Positions 16,687 to 26,341 are shown, counted from the stretch's first letter. The stretch is DNA of 64,000 nt from SFFI01 sp964398655 (GCA_964398655.1 CAYNNG010000001.1:1-64000); one strand, 5' to 3'. Notes: generated by a model from the sequence alone, not told the origin. Translations and numbers: made by a program.

Positions 16687-17523
16687 CTAGCTGCGAATTT
16701 GACTCAGGCCCATCATGAGGCCGAAATTGGCCTTGTCCCGACGATAGGAATGGAAGTCTGCGGGATAGGCCACGGTAGATTTGTTGCATAAGAAGATCTG
16801 GTCTGCGGGCAGGCCGGCTTTTAAGAAGTTATAGCAAAGGCAGAGCTGCAGGTCGACCAGGTATTTGCGCGTGGGGCCAGAGTCCGGTTTGGGCCGGACC
16901 AGGTCTGGGAGGTCCGGATAGGCAGCCAGGAAAAGGTCCGCTACATCATCTTCTACCTCAAAGTCCTCTCGTCCAATGTGGGGACCAATCGCCAGGTAGA
17001 AGTCTTCTGCTTGGAGCTGATAGGTCGCTAGCATAGCCGCCAGGGTCTTACCACCTATATTATGCAAAGTCCCCTTCCAGCCCGAGTGAATATTGGCCTG
17101 GACTTGGGCCCGGGGATTGTAGAGGAGCAAGGGGGCACAGTCACCAAAGGAAGACGACAGGAGGAAGTCCGGCCGGGAGGTGTAAAGGCCATCTACCCCA
17201 GTCAGGCGGCGGCCCAGGACGTAGGCCTGGCCCAAGCCCTCCTCATCTACCTGGGCGGCTTGGTCTGTATGCTCCTGCAGCATAAAGTAGTATTCCTGGT
17301 GCTGGCCGGGCATGAGCTTAATAAAGTTCTGCCAATCTCGATAGAGGTCAGGATCGTCTTCCCTGCCCCCGATCTTCATATTTACATCTTTGGACGTAAA
17401 CAGGTGATTGAGGCCCAGAGCCCAGAGGTCAGGGAAGTAAAAATACCGGACAGAGCCAGGCTGAAAGGTCTGCCAGGCTGAGTGCTTGCGGCATAGGGTT
17501 TGGGCTTGGCTAATCAGGTCCAT
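16687..17523 (-). CDS. YlmD/YfiH/PgeF-type multi-copper-oxidase-fold protein (purine nucleosidase or peptidoglycan editing factor)
   Basis: A 278-residue member of the laccase-domain family, with the conserved metal site motifs FGDCAPLLL (about 126-134), HSGWKGT (about 148-154) and AIGPHIG (about 178-184). Family members have been shown to act on purine nucleosides (phosphorolysis or deamination) and, in E. coli, to edit peptidoglycan precursors. AAGGAT precedes the ATG. It is 27 bases after the M18 peptidase gene and probably in the same transcript. Confidence 0.9.
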   Translation of the reverse strand: MDLISQAQTLCRKHSAWQTFQPGSVRYFYFPDLWALGLNHLFTSKDVNMKIGGREDDPDLYRDWQNFIKLMPGQHQEYYFMLQEHTDQAAQVDEEGLGQAYVLGRRLTGVDGLYTSRPDFLLSSSFGDCAPLLLYNPRAQVQANIHSGWKGTLHNIGGKTLAAMLATYQLQAEDFYLAIGPHIGREDFEVEDDVADLFLAAYPDLPDLVRPKPDSGPTRKYLVDLQLCLCYNFLKAGLPADQIFLCNKSTVAYPADFHSYRRDKANFGLMMGLSQIRS

Positions 17524-17550
17524 AGCTTATCCTTGGCTAGTATTTAGCCC

Positions 17551-18942
17551 TTAGAGGCTGAAGAAATACTTGATGACTTCCGTCATGTAATACTGGTCTA
17601 GGCTGCCGCCAGTTTCCCGGCAAGAGTGCATACCCCAGATGGGATTGCCCACATCAACTGTGGACATAGGCAGGAGCGAAGAGGACATAGGGCCAATCGT
17701 CGACCCCCCCCGCATATCGGAGCGGTTAACAAAGGTCTGGCAGGGTACGCCTGCGCCTTGGGCCAGCTGGTGGAAGATGGCCGCGGACTTGGCGTCCGAG
17801 GCGTAGGACTGTGAAGCAGCCTGCTTGATCACCGGTCCTCCGTTGATCCGCGGCCGGTGGCCAGGATCCGCTTTTTCCGGATAGTTGGGATGGACAGCGT
17901 GAGCCAGGTCAGCAGAAATCATGAAAGACCGAGGGAAGGCCCGCAAGAAATCTTCGCGGTCGCCGCCCAGGCCCATAACCAGACGTTCCAGCAGGTCTCT
18001 CACCCACAGGCTGTCTGCGCCCTGCTTGGTGCGAGATCCCACTTCTTCATTATCGGTAACCAGTAGGACCTGGATACCCTGAGCCTCGGGAGCCTGGTCG
18101 CTCGCACTGATTAAGGCATCTAAGCCGGCCTTAAACATAGACAGGTTATCCAGGCGCCCCGATGAAATAAACACGTCATCCAAACCGCAGAAGCAAGGGG
18201 GATTCACTTCATAGGTCAGGAGCTCGTAGTCGAGAATATTCTCGACCTCACAGGAGAGACGGTCAGCCAAGAGCTCTTTCAAAAAGTCCTGCGAGTCAGC
18301 TTGCCCTGCCGCGCTTTCCAGGCAGAGGAAGGGCAGGATATCCTTTTGCCGCTCTATCTTTTGGCCTTCGTTAGATTTATTTTCCATATGGATGGCCAGG
18401 TTAGGCAGGATCAGCAGGGGATCCTTTAAATCTACCAAACGTTCCTCCGGCTGTAAGGGATTGGCGCTTTTCAGGCTTACCCGGCCGGCTAGAGACAGGG
18501 GGCGGTCAAACCAAGTGTTAAGTAAGGGTCCGCCATAAACTTCAACCGCCAAGCGAATCACCCCTTCGGAAGGGGCCACGGCCTGGGGCTTAACTTTGAA
18601 AGCCGGAGAATCGGAGTGGGCGCCGAAAATGCGGAAGCCGCTGCTTAAGGGGTTCTGACCAATTCTAAAGGCCAGGAGAGCCGAAGAGTTCTGGACCAGA
18701 TAGCCCTTATCCCCCACCTGGAGTCTTAAATTCTCCGCGGGATCATAGGCCTTAAAGCCGGCCTTGTCCAAAATTCCGCAGGCGGTGTCTACGGCCTGCC
18801 AGGCGGTGGGCGCCTGCTGGAGGAAATCCAGGAGATCCTCGCTAATTTTTCTTGCCTCAGCCTTAGCCTCGGCGCTGAGATTTGCGGGGCCGGAGCTGAC
18901 GGCAGAAGTAGCGGTAGGGTTCTGATAATTTGAGTCTGACAT
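17551..18942 (-). CDS. M18-family aminopeptidase
   Basis: A 463-residue dodecamer-type di-zinc aminopeptidase (aspartyl aminopeptidase family). Metal ligands are visible in FGAHSDSPAFKVKP (His near 108), SSGRLDNLSMF and TDNEEVGS (near 298), and near the C-terminus MHSCRE. It removes acidic or neutral N-terminal residues from peptides in the cytoplasm. GAGGAAG stands directly before the ATG. The N-terminal 28 residues are Ser/Ala-rich and probably disordered. Confidence 0.93.
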   Translation of the reverse strand: MSDSNYQNPTATSAVSSGPANLSAEAKAEARKISEDLLDFLQQAPTAWQAVDTACGILDKAGFKAYDPAENLRLQVGDKGYLVQNSSALLAFRIGQNPLSSGFRIFGAHSDSPAFKVKPQAVAPSEGVIRLAVEVYGGPLLNTWFDRPLSLAGRVSLKSANPLQPEERLVDLKDPLLILPNLAIHMENKSNEGQKIERQKDILPFLCLESAAGQADSQDFLKELLADRLSCEVENILDYELLTYEVNPPCFCGLDDVFISSGRLDNLSMFKAGLDALISASDQAPEAQGIQVLLVTDNEEVGSRTKQGADSLWVRDLLERLVMGLGGDREDFLRAFPRSFMISADLAHAVHPNYPEKADPGHRPRINGGPVIKQAASQSYASDAKSAAIFHQLAQGAGVPCQTFVNRSDMRGGSTIGPMSSSLLPMSTVDVGNPIWGMHSCRETGGSLDQYYMTEVIKYFFSL

Positions 18943-19030
18943 ATCTTCCTCACGATCTGTTTAAGGGTTGTTGTGGTCTTGTGGTTTATTATGCCATGGA
19001 AGCCAGGGGGACTCGCAGTGACGAGCGCTA

Positions 19031-19912
19031 CTAAAGCTCCAAACTTTTAAATTCTAGGTGGACCTTTTGGCCGGCGGAAATATTCGCGATCATCTGGCGG
19101 AAGTTAGCGGAGAGGTCTGAGGCATAAAAGTGGTTGAGCCTAGCCTGTTGCTGGTCTGCTGGCAGAGCTGACGGGCCCGCCAAGAGATTTTGTGACGCCA
19201 GAGCTTTGCCCAAAGCTCTCACCTGGGCAGCTGCCGGATTCCAAATCTTGAGCTGGGGATAAATGTGCTGGAGCTTAGCCTCCATCAGGTGGTAGTGGGT
19301 ACAGCCTAAAACGAGGTCGGTAAGCCCCTCTTCTGCCACAAAGTCATCCAGATAATAATGGATAGCCTCGTCCATCATGGTGTGGTCCAGGAGGCCTTCT
19401 TCAATGAGGGGGACAAAAATGGGGCAGGCTTTTTGGGCTAACTCCGCCCCCGGCAGGGCAGCCGCTAAAAGGCGGGGATAAACCTCGCTGGCCACCGTAA
19501 CCTTGGTACCAATAACCCCCAGCCGGCGGGAAGTTAGGGCTTGCGGGTCGGCGCGCAGGACAGCGGCCAGCTCCTCCACCAGGGGGTCAATAATCCCCAC
19601 GATGGGTAAAGCAGGGTATTCTGCCCGCAAAGCTTCAAGGCAGGTTGAAGATACCGTATTGCAGGCTATCACGATGGCCTTGCAGTCTTGAGCTACTAAG
19701 AAATCTACAATCTGCCGGCTGAATTTTTTGATCGTGCTTAGAGACTTAGACCCATAGGGCGTGCGGGCGGTATCACCAAAATACACTACGCGCTCCTCCG
19801 GCAGGGCCTCCAACAAATAAGGCACTACGGTGAGTCCGCCTAAGCCAGAATCAAATACGCCAATAGGACGCAGGTCACCACTTGGGCTTGCGCTTGAAAA
19901 ATTTTGCTGCAT
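19031..19912 (-). CDS. murI: glutamate racemase
   Basis: MurI makes D-glutamate for peptidoglycan. The 293-residue protein shows the family motifs IGVFDSGLGG (about 17-26), the first catalytic cysteine in ACNTVS (about 86) and the second in LGCTHYH (about 204). I chose the ATG at 19910-19912 with AAGGGAAG upstream; the frame is open further upstream but that part shows no homology. The neighbouring genes are peptidases, not other cell-wall genes. Confidence 0.95.
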   Translation of the reverse strand: MQQNFSSASPSGDLRPIGVFDSGLGGLTVVPYLLEALPEERVVYFGDTARTPYGSKSLSTIKKFSRQIVDFLVAQDCKAIVIACNTVSSTCLEALRAEYPALPIVGIIDPLVEELAAVLRADPQALTSRRLGVIGTKVTVASEVYPRLLAAALPGAELAQKACPIFVPLIEEGLLDHTMMDEAIHYYLDDFVAEEGLTDLVLGCTHYHLMEAKLQHIYPQLKIWNPAAAQVRALGKALASQNLLAGPSALPADQQQARLNHFYASDLSANFRQMIANISAGQKVHLEFKSLEL

Positions 19913-20032
19913 CAGGATTGCTTCCCTTAAAGTTCCAGGCCACCTTCCGGTAGGTCCTAGACTAGGAGCGCCCGGCGGAAGTTCCACCGCCGAGCACGTC
20001 AACTGCCTAATTTAAACAAAAACGCAAGAAGG

Positions 20033-21133
20033 CTAGCCTTCCAAGAAGGCGGCCAAGAGGGCCAGAGTATTGGCCACACCTTCACGGTGAATACGCTCAT
20101 AACCGTGGGAGGCGGCCACACCCGTACCAATTAGGGCATGACGAACGTCCAGGCCCGTGCTTAAGGCGGCAGAGCAGTCCGAGCCATAGAAGGGATAGAT
20201 ATCTACCGCGTAGTTCAAGCCCTGTTGTTTAGCCAGCTGGATCAGCTCGGTGGTAAGCGCGTAATTGTAAGGGCCTGAGGAATCTTTCGCACAAATAGAG
20301 ACTGTGTACTCGTCCGTATCCAGGTCCTCGCCTACGACACCCATATCTACCGCCAGCATGTCGGAAACCCCCTCCGGGAAGCCGCCTGCAGCTCCGTGGC
20401 CTACTTCTTCATAGTTGGTAAAGAAAATATAGGTCTTGCGCTGAGGCTTGAGCCGGCCGGCCGCTACTTCTTCGGCCAGACGCAGAAAGAGGGCGGAGCT
20501 CGCCTTGTCGTCCAGGTGGCGGGATTTGAGGAAGCCGTCACCGGAAAGACGGGCGCGAGGGTCTAAGGCAATGTAATCCCCAGCAGAAATACCCAGCCTT
20601 TCTACGTCTTCACGGGACTTAACTTGTTCGTCTAGAACCAATTCCATAGTGGAGTCATCCCTAGTAGTTTCGTTGATCTTGCGGCTGGCATGTACAGCGG
20701 GGTTAATCAGGCGAACGGTACCTTCGTAAGTCCTACCATCCCGGGTAAAGATCTGGACATTTTCCTGCTCGACATAGTTGTAAGGGAAACCGCCAATCGT
20801 GGTGAGGCGGAGCCGGCCGTCGCCCTTGATGGACCGGACCATGAGGCCCAGGGTATCGATATGGGCGGAAAGCAGGAGGGCATCATCGCCTGGCTTTCCA
20901 GACTGGGGCTCTGCTCCGGGCGTAAGCTCGCAGATTACCCCGCCCTTATGGCGCTGCCAGGGCTTAAAGCCCAAGCCTTGCAGGCGTTCCATGAGATAGG
21001 CTTCTACCTTCTGGGTGAAACCGGAGGGACTGGGGATTTCACAGATTTTGAGGATTTCAGCCATGGCCTGGTCAGCTAGGTCAAAATACTTAGCATCTGG
21101 ACCCTTGGGGTCTTGGTTTGAGTTTGTGGACAT
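20033..21133 (-). CDS. M42-family metallo-aminopeptidase (second copy)
   Basis: A 366-residue M42 peptidase with all metal and catalytic residues: LSAHIDTLG (His near 92), RHLDDKASS (Asp near 207), NYEEVGHGA (the Glu pair near 239) and ASHGYER (His near 343). It keeps the standard DDK motif, unlike the DCR of the paralogue at 9182-10288, so the two probably differ in substrate. AAGGAAG lies nine bases before the ATG. It lies between murI and a TPR gene, all on the same strand. Confidence 0.93.
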   Translation of the reverse strand: MSTNSNQDPKGPDAKYFDLADQAMAEILKICEIPSPSGFTQKVEAYLMERLQGLGFKPWQRHKGGVICELTPGAEPQSGKPGDDALLLSAHIDTLGLMVRSIKGDGRLRLTTIGGFPYNYVEQENVQIFTRDGRTYEGTVRLINPAVHASRKINETTRDDSTMELVLDEQVKSREDVERLGISAGDYIALDPRARLSGDGFLKSRHLDDKASSALFLRLAEEVAAGRLKPQRKTYIFFTNYEEVGHGAAGGFPEGVSDMLAVDMGVVGEDLDTDEYTVSICAKDSSGPYNYALTTELIQLAKQQGLNYAVDIYPFYGSDCSAALSTGLDVRHALIGTGVAASHGYERIHREGVANTLALLAAFLEG

Positions 21134-21156
21134 ACTGATTGCTTCCTTATCTAAAT

Positions 21157-21807
21157 TTATTGTTCTATAGCTTGCAGCCGGGCTTCGACGGCTTGAGCCT
21201 GTTTGTCTCTGCCCGCTTGTTTAAAAGCCGTGAGGGCTGACCTCGTGTAGCGCAAGGTTTCTCGGGCCTTTCCTAATTGGCTGTAAGCGTCGGCCAGGGC
21301 CAAAAAAGCTTCCGCCTCTAAGGATAAATTCTTATCGGAAGAGGCATAGGTCTTGGCCAGCTGGTAATACATAATAGCAGTATCCGGGTCTCCGGCTTTG
21401 AAAAAGCACTTCCCTTGACCCAGGTAATTGCGGGAAAGCTTGGAGTGGTAGCCCTTCATGTGGGAGTTGAGCACTCGCAGGGCCTTGCGATAGGAGGCGA
21501 TACTCTCTTCTGTCTTACCCTGCAGGCAATAAAGCTCGCCGATCTCTTGTAGGGCCTGAGTCTGGTTGTAGGGTTCATCCCGTCGGAAGCCCGCGTTGTA
21601 GAGCTGATCGAAGGACTCATGTGCTAAGTCCCACTGGCCCTGGCTCTTATAGAGCTGACCTTCCAGGAGATAGAACTCCGACCGGTGAGCAGGCCGCAGC
21701 TGGGAGATTTTTTGCTTGACTTCACTCAAGAGGCCGGCAGCCTCTTGGTCCTGGCCAGCCTCTAAGGCTTGCCGAATAGTTTCAAGTTGTTTTGCAGTCT
21801 CTGGCAT
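21157..21807 (-). CDS. tetratricopeptide repeat protein
   Basis: The 216-residue protein is almost wholly helical with about four TPR-like units, for example KTEESIASYRKALRVLN and GDPDTAIMYYQLAKTYA. It has no signal peptide or membrane span, so it should be a cytoplasmic scaffold. It begins 8 bases after the FtsX-type permease gene, which suggests that it serves the same ABC system. Confidence 0.75.
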   Translation of the reverse strand: MPETAKQLETIRQALEAGQDQEAAGLLSEVKQKISQLRPAHRSEFYLLEGQLYKSQGQWDLAHESFDQLYNAGFRRDEPYNQTQALQEIGELYCLQGKTEESIASYRKALRVLNSHMKGYHSKLSRNYLGQGKCFFKAGDPDTAIMYYQLAKTYASSDKNLSLEAEAFLALADAYSQLGKARETLRYTRSALTAFKQAGRDKQAQAVEARLQAIEQ

Positions 21808-21815
21808 AGTGCTTC

Positions 21816-23252
21816 CTATTCTGTACGAATGGCCTCCAAGGGGGAGAGCCGCATGGCACGGAGGGCAGGTAAGAGTCCGGCCAGCATGCCAATGAGGATG
21901 GAGAAGGCCAGGGCGGCAAACGCCAGCCAGGGGGGAATGATGGAATTGGCATGTCCAGGGCCTCCACCTATCATGCCTAGGGCCATACCCCCGCTATCTC
22001 CTTGACCCAGCACATTGTTAAGCACATAGGAGACGAGATAGGAAAGGCCCAGGCCTAGGACACCTCCGATAAAACCAATCATACCGGATTCCAGGAGGAA
22101 GAGGTTACGAATCGTGGATAAATTGCAACCTAAGACTTTATAGATGCCAATTTCTTTGGTGCGCTCATAAATCGCCATCATCATGGTGTTGGCAATGCCT
22201 ATGGTAGCGACCAAAAGTGAGATCCCTCCTATGCCTCCCAGCATAGTCTGGGTTCGGGCTGAGGTTTCCTGCATCTGCTGGATATATTCTGCGCTGGAGT
22301 TAGCCTGGTAACCCAGGTCCTGGATGGTCTTAGCCAGGTTCATCGTTTCATCAATCGAGTCCGATTTCACCCGCAGCTGGTCATAGATGATTTGCCCTGT
22401 GGCGCGGCCAGTCTTGGTCGCAGGCTGGCCGGGCCAGGCTTTACCGCGGAAAACACTATTGAGGAAGGTCTTGGCCGCCTCAATATCGGTGTAGGCAGAG
22501 TAGTCAAACTCGGAGTAGCCCATATTGCCGGTAGCGATAATACCGTCAGCCTTAAGGAGATATTTCTTGGGCGCCTTGACGGGCTGGCTGTTGTCCCCTT
22601 CCGAGCCTTGGTTGGGATACTGGGTCTGCCAATAGGCATCCGTGTCGAAGATGGCAAACACAGGTTCCTCATACATATTGACCGGCGGAGGAGGCTGCTC
22701 CTGATTCGGGTCATCACTCCAGAAGCCCCCCATCCACATATCACGGGACTTGGGGTTGTAGAAATTGTAGTTAAATTGCTTGCCAATAACCAAGGGCAGG
22801 GCGCCCTCTTCGTATTCCTCCGGAGAGGGAAAAGTTCCGACTTCAAAGTTCCAATGTAAGTCATCAATATAGCGGCGGCTATAGGCCTCAATGCCCTGGG
22901 AATTCTGGTAGGCGCCCAAGCTAAAGATGGTGTCAATCCGCAGGACTGGAGAAACATACTCTACGTGCGGCAGGGCAGAAATCTCCGCTACCGCCTCATC
23001 GTCCAGCTTTTTTGTGCCGTCATCCGGCCCGCCAAAACGCGGGGGCATACCCATGGAGTAAACCGAGACCTCTTGCAGCTCTCGGCTGGACCCAATAGCC
23101 TCCTCCATAAACTGCTTCTGGGCAATACCTATCGACAGCATAACCACAATAGCTACCGTACCGATAACTACGCCCAGAATAGTCAGGCCAGACCGCAGCT
23201 TCCTCCGCCACAGGCTGGCGAGGGCCATTTTAATTTGGTCAGAAAAACGCAT
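21816..23252 (-). CDS. MacB/FtsX-type ABC transporter permease
   Basis: The 478-residue protein has an N-terminal span following LASLWRRKLRSGLTILGVVIG, a large extracytoplasmic domain (about 45-340) and three C-terminal spans of the FtsX fold (about 345-470) ending RLSPLEAIRTE. This topology is that of MacB-like mechanotransmission permeases, which move force to extracytoplasmic partners rather than transporting through a pore. The start codon shares one base with the stop of the upstream gene (TAATG), so translation is coupled. One long loop contains a Pro/Gly/Gln-rich insert. Confidence 0.9.
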   Translation of the reverse strand: MRFSDQIKMALASLWRRKLRSGLTILGVVIGTVAIVVMLSIGIAQKQFMEEAIGSSRELQEVSVYSMGMPPRFGGPDDGTKKLDDEAVAEISALPHVEYVSPVLRIDTIFSLGAYQNSQGIEAYSRRYIDDLHWNFEVGTFPSPEEYEEGALPLVIGKQFNYNFYNPKSRDMWMGGFWSDDPNQEQPPPPVNMYEEPVFAIFDTDAYWQTQYPNQGSEGDNSQPVKAPKKYLLKADGIIATGNMGYSEFDYSAYTDIEAAKTFLNSVFRGKAWPGQPATKTGRATGQIIYDQLRVKSDSIDETMNLAKTIQDLGYQANSSAEYIQQMQETSARTQTMLGGIGGISLLVATIGIANTMMMAIYERTKEIGIYKVLGCNLSTIRNLFLLESGMIGFIGGVLGLGLSYLVSYVLNNVLGQGDSGGMALGMIGGGPGHANSIIPPWLAFAALAFSILIGMLAGLLPALRAMRLSPLEAIRTE

Positions 23253-25426
23253 TAGCTCATGAGGTCTCTAAAGTAGGCCTCGTCCTCCATCGTCATGCGC
23301 TTCTTGCGCTTGCGTTTGCGGGCACCAAGGATTATGCCCAGCAGGACAAAGAACAGGCCCACGCCGCAGAGGATCCAGGCCCAAAGGGGCATAATCGCCA
23401 GAGGGCCAGTGGGCACCTCCATCTCACCCATAGTGGGGTCGTCCATCCAGGGCGGCATGTCTCCCGGGAAGTCCATACCACCCTCCATGCCCATGTCCTC
23501 CATGACCGTGAGCTTAAACTCAATATCTTCGGAGGAAACCTCACCATTTTCGTCCTCGTAGCTGATCGTCAGCTTACGTGGATCTTCGGGCGAGAAAACC
23601 GCGTCCGCCGTGATCATCATATCCACCAGGGAGCTGGAACCGGCATTCAGGTTGCCCAGGAAGACTTCATCGCCCGTGATACCCTGGTTTTCCGGCACGG
23701 TGACAGTGACATTATAAAGGGTGGTCTTACCCTTGTTGTAGAGGGGAAAGTTCAGGCTGGTTTGCTGACCGACATTGATCTGCTCAGGCATGAGCTCCAT
23801 TTTGCCGTGGTCCATGCGGACAGCCTGGTTAAGCTGGATAGAGATAGCTTCATTGGCCTGGATAGGGGTGGCTTTCACATCTTCGTACTCCATCTCCAGC
23901 TTGAGCGGGTAGGCCTTTTGAGGCACCTGTACCGAGGCCGTCATCATGAGGTCTAACTCATATTCCGTATCTGGATCAATCCAAGGAATAAATACGGAGG
24001 AAGCCCCAGACTCGGTGATAAAAGGCGGCACAGAAGTTTCCCCCACCGGATCGGAAGAGACGACCAGGCGGATATTCTGCACGCCCAAGAGGGCGGAAGT
24101 ATTCTTAATCGTCAAGGTCAGCTTGAAGTCCTCGCCGCCTCGGACCTTGCCCGGATTGGTCTTAAAGCCTGTGCACATGAGGCGGGGCTTGGAATCTGGC
24201 CAGACCTCCTGGTTACCGCCTTCGCCCTTGTTATCTTCGGCCGGGTTGCCCACGATATTTACAAAGATGGGGAAGGTCGCTTCCTGAATTTCCTGGTTGC
24301 CATACTTATGCTTGACCAAGAACTCAATTTGCTTGGGCCCGGAGGTGATGTCTTCACGCACTGTCAGGGGGCCAAAATTACACATGATCTGAGTGCCAGA
24401 AGCCTCACTGCCCGTGCTGGCCCCGGGAGCCAGGGGCAGGAGCCGTCGGCCCACGGCCTGGGTATAGTCCGTCTGGGCGATAACGAAGGGCCAGCTATCG
24501 GCTTCGCCCTTGATAACGGGGGTGACGGAAATAATATCCACCGGGTCAAAGCCCCGGTTGATTAGGCCAAATTGCAGGTTAAGAGCTTGCCCGTAGGTAC
24601 CGGTCTGGGTTGGCAGGAGGGCCGGCGCCAGCAGGATCCGGCTGTCAGTCTTATTGTCCGGATTACCCACGACCCGGATGGTATAGGACAGGGTTTGTTC
24701 GTAGATTTCGTTGTAATCCTTAATACTGTGAGTACCGTCATCGTAATTATCATTATTAATATAGCGAACTGTAAGCTCTAGACCATAATAACCATCCTGC
24801 GTTCCATCTTTGACGCGCTGTGGGAACATAGAAACCGTAGAATAATCGCCTGTGGCCAATACCGTCTTACTAACATCGCCTTGGAGCTTGGTATACATCG
24901 TTTCGAAAGGAAATCCTTCACCCGAAGAATTCAAAAAAACTTCTACGATGCGCAAAGTAGCCCCTGAAGCATTGGAGAGATTAAATTGTAAATCTGTATA
25001 ACCGGTACTGTAAAAAGCAGGCGGATTAGGACTAGTCGCCAAACGGAAGGGGTACTCAGAGGATTGCTTGATGCGGTCAGAATCCAAGCGGTTAGGATCA
25101 GGATTTACCACTACAGGAGGAGTAGTGTTCTGTGAGTCAGACTCTTTTGGCAATATATTTATTTCACCATTGATGATTAGAGGGTTTTCAGGTGTTCCTA
25201 AAGCAGGATCGTTAACTTGATCCGCCATCACGGTAACTCCACTCCCGAGGAACAGACCCAAAATTAAGAGCAGGCAGGTTAAAGCAGAGAAAAGACGGCC
25301 CTGCCTGAACAGGAAGGGGCCCTGACCAGCAGCTTTTCGCCTGGCTCCGCCCTCTACTCTGCTGGCTGGTGACCAATCATATGTGACTTGCTCAAACTTA
25401 TGCTTGTTGACCTGTTCTTGCTTCAT
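23252..25426 (-). CDS. large membrane-anchored extracytoplasmic protein (COG1361-like, CARDB-type repeats)
   Basis: The 724-residue protein has a long polar N-terminus, a signal-type hydrophobic segment (about 45-62, cleavage possible after VMA), several beta-rich repeats of the CARDB or NEW3 style (for example GNPAEDNKG.., LTLTIKNTSALLGVQNIRL, LNFPLYNKGKTTLYNVTVTV), and a C-terminal span (about 680-703) followed by the basic anchor KRKRKKR. Such proteins commonly stand next to MacB-like permeases in Clostridia. It overlaps the ATPase gene by 29 bases. I infer that it is the extracellular effector or partner of the permease; its ligand is unknown. Confidence 0.75.
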   Translation of the reverse strand: MKQEQVNKHKFEQVTYDWSPASRVEGGARRKAAGQGPFLFRQGRLFSALTCLLLILGLFLGSGVTVMADQVNDPALGTPENPLIINGEINILPKESDSQNTTPPVVVNPDPNRLDSDRIKQSSEYPFRLATSPNPPAFYSTGYTDLQFNLSNASGATLRIVEVFLNSSGEGFPFETMYTKLQGDVSKTVLATGDYSTVSMFPQRVKDGTQDGYYGLELTVRYINNDNYDDGTHSIKDYNEIYEQTLSYTIRVVGNPDNKTDSRILLAPALLPTQTGTYGQALNLQFGLINRGFDPVDIISVTPVIKGEADSWPFVIAQTDYTQAVGRRLLPLAPGASTGSEASGTQIMCNFGPLTVREDITSGPKQIEFLVKHKYGNQEIQEATFPIFVNIVGNPAEDNKGEGGNQEVWPDSKPRLMCTGFKTNPGKVRGGEDFKLTLTIKNTSALLGVQNIRLVVSSDPVGETSVPPFITESGASSVFIPWIDPDTEYELDLMMTASVQVPQKAYPLKLEMEYEDVKATPIQANEAISIQLNQAVRMDHGKMELMPEQINVGQQTSLNFPLYNKGKTTLYNVTVTVPENQGITGDEVFLGNLNAGSSSLVDMMITADAVFSPEDPRKLTISYEDENGEVSSEDIEFKLTVMEDMGMEGGMDFPGDMPPWMDDPTMGEMEVPTGPLAIMPLWAWILCGVGLFFVLLGIILGARKRKRKKRMTMEDEAYFRDLMS

Positions 25427-26237
25427 AACTTTGACTTCCTTTTTCTACCGAGATGATTCGTCCGTCACTGAGGCGGAAGATGCGGTCGCCATATTGCGCC
25501 AGCTTATTATCATGGGTAACCATAATCATGGTTTGTTTATGCTTTTTCGAAACTTCCTGCATGAGGTTCATGATTTCTGTGGAGGTGTGCGAGTCCAGGT
25601 TACCGGTAGGCTCGTCGGCGATAATAATATTGGGGTTGACCACGAGCGCGCGGGCGATGCCTATGCGCTGCTGCTGGCCGCCAGACAGCTCAGAGGGCTT
25701 GTGGTACATGTGTTTGGAAAGGCCCATCATGTGCAGCAGGATGGCTGCTTTTTTCATGCGCAATTGCTTGGGCTCACCGCGAAAAATCAGGGGCAGGGCC
25801 ACATTTTCTAGGGCATTCATAGATTTAATCAAGTTGAATGATTGAAAGATAAAGCCAACATGTTCACGGCGAAAATCTACCAGCTCATCTTCTGTCAAGC
25901 CCACAATATTCTTGCGGTTAATCAGGACCAAGCCCTTGCTAGGAGGTTCTAGGCCCGCCAGCATATTGAGAAGGGTAGATTTGCCGGAACCCGAGGTACC
26001 GACAATCATACAGAATTCACCCTTACGGATATCAAAGTTCACGCCATCCAGAGCGTGGACTCTGCTGTCCCCTACCCGATAAATCTTAAAAAGGTCACGT
26101 ACGGAAATAATCGCGTCAGTTAGTTCCGCCTTGGGCAGGGTCGCATCAATAGACCGGGGTTTGGTCTCCGGCTGCTGGGGCTTTGGGGCGGGAGCTGGCA
26201 TGGCTTCGCCTGCCAACTTGGTCGGGTTAGATGACAC
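25398..26237 (-). CDS. MacB/LolD-type ABC transporter ATP-binding protein
   Basis: A 279-residue ATPase with Walker A GTSGSGKS at 80-87, signature LSGGQQQR near 185 and Walker B IIIADEP near 205. The sequence following Walker B (TGNLDSHTS) is typical of the MacB/LolD/FtsE clade. It carries an extra Pro/Ala-rich N-terminus of about 45 residues. The start is GTG (26235-26237) with GAGGTG upstream. It is the first gene of a four-gene operon (ATPase, anchored protein, permease, TPR) behind a recognisable promoter with a dyad at the transcription start. Confidence 0.92.
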   Translation of the reverse strand: MSSNPTKLAGEAMPAPAPKPQQPETKPRSIDATLPKAELTDAIISVRDLFKIYRVGDSRVHALDGVNFDIRKGEFCMIVGTSGSGKSTLLNMLAGLEPPSKGLVLINRKNIVGLTEDELVDFRREHVGFIFQSFNLIKSMNALENVALPLIFRGEPKQLRMKKAAILLHMMGLSKHMYHKPSELSGGQQQRIGIARALVVNPNIIIADEPTGNLDSHTSTEIMNLMQEVSKKHKQTMIMVTHDNKLAQYGDRIFRLSDGRIISVEKGSQSYEARTGQQA

Positions 26238-26268
26238 GAAAATTACACCTCTGCTACTTGCACATTAC

Positions 26269-26282
26269 GTTACTAGTGTAAC
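26269..26282. promoter_or_regulatory. dyad at the transcription start of the ABC operon
   Basis: GTTAC-TAGT-GTAAC lies at the predicted +1 region of the promoter just upstream, the classic place for a repressor. The regulator is not encoded nearby. Confidence 0.5.
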
Positions 26283-26285
26283 AGA

Positions 26286-26314
26286 ATTATCCAGAGCTGG
26301 AAGGTCGATTGCAA
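26286..26314 (-). promoter_or_regulatory. promoter of the MacB-like ABC operon
   Basis: On the minus strand TTGCAA, a 17-base spacer and GATAAT. It lies in the 104-base gap between sbcC and the ATPase gene. Confidence 0.6.
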
Positions 26315-26341
26315 ATAAATTTAGAGGTTAATCATAGGAGA

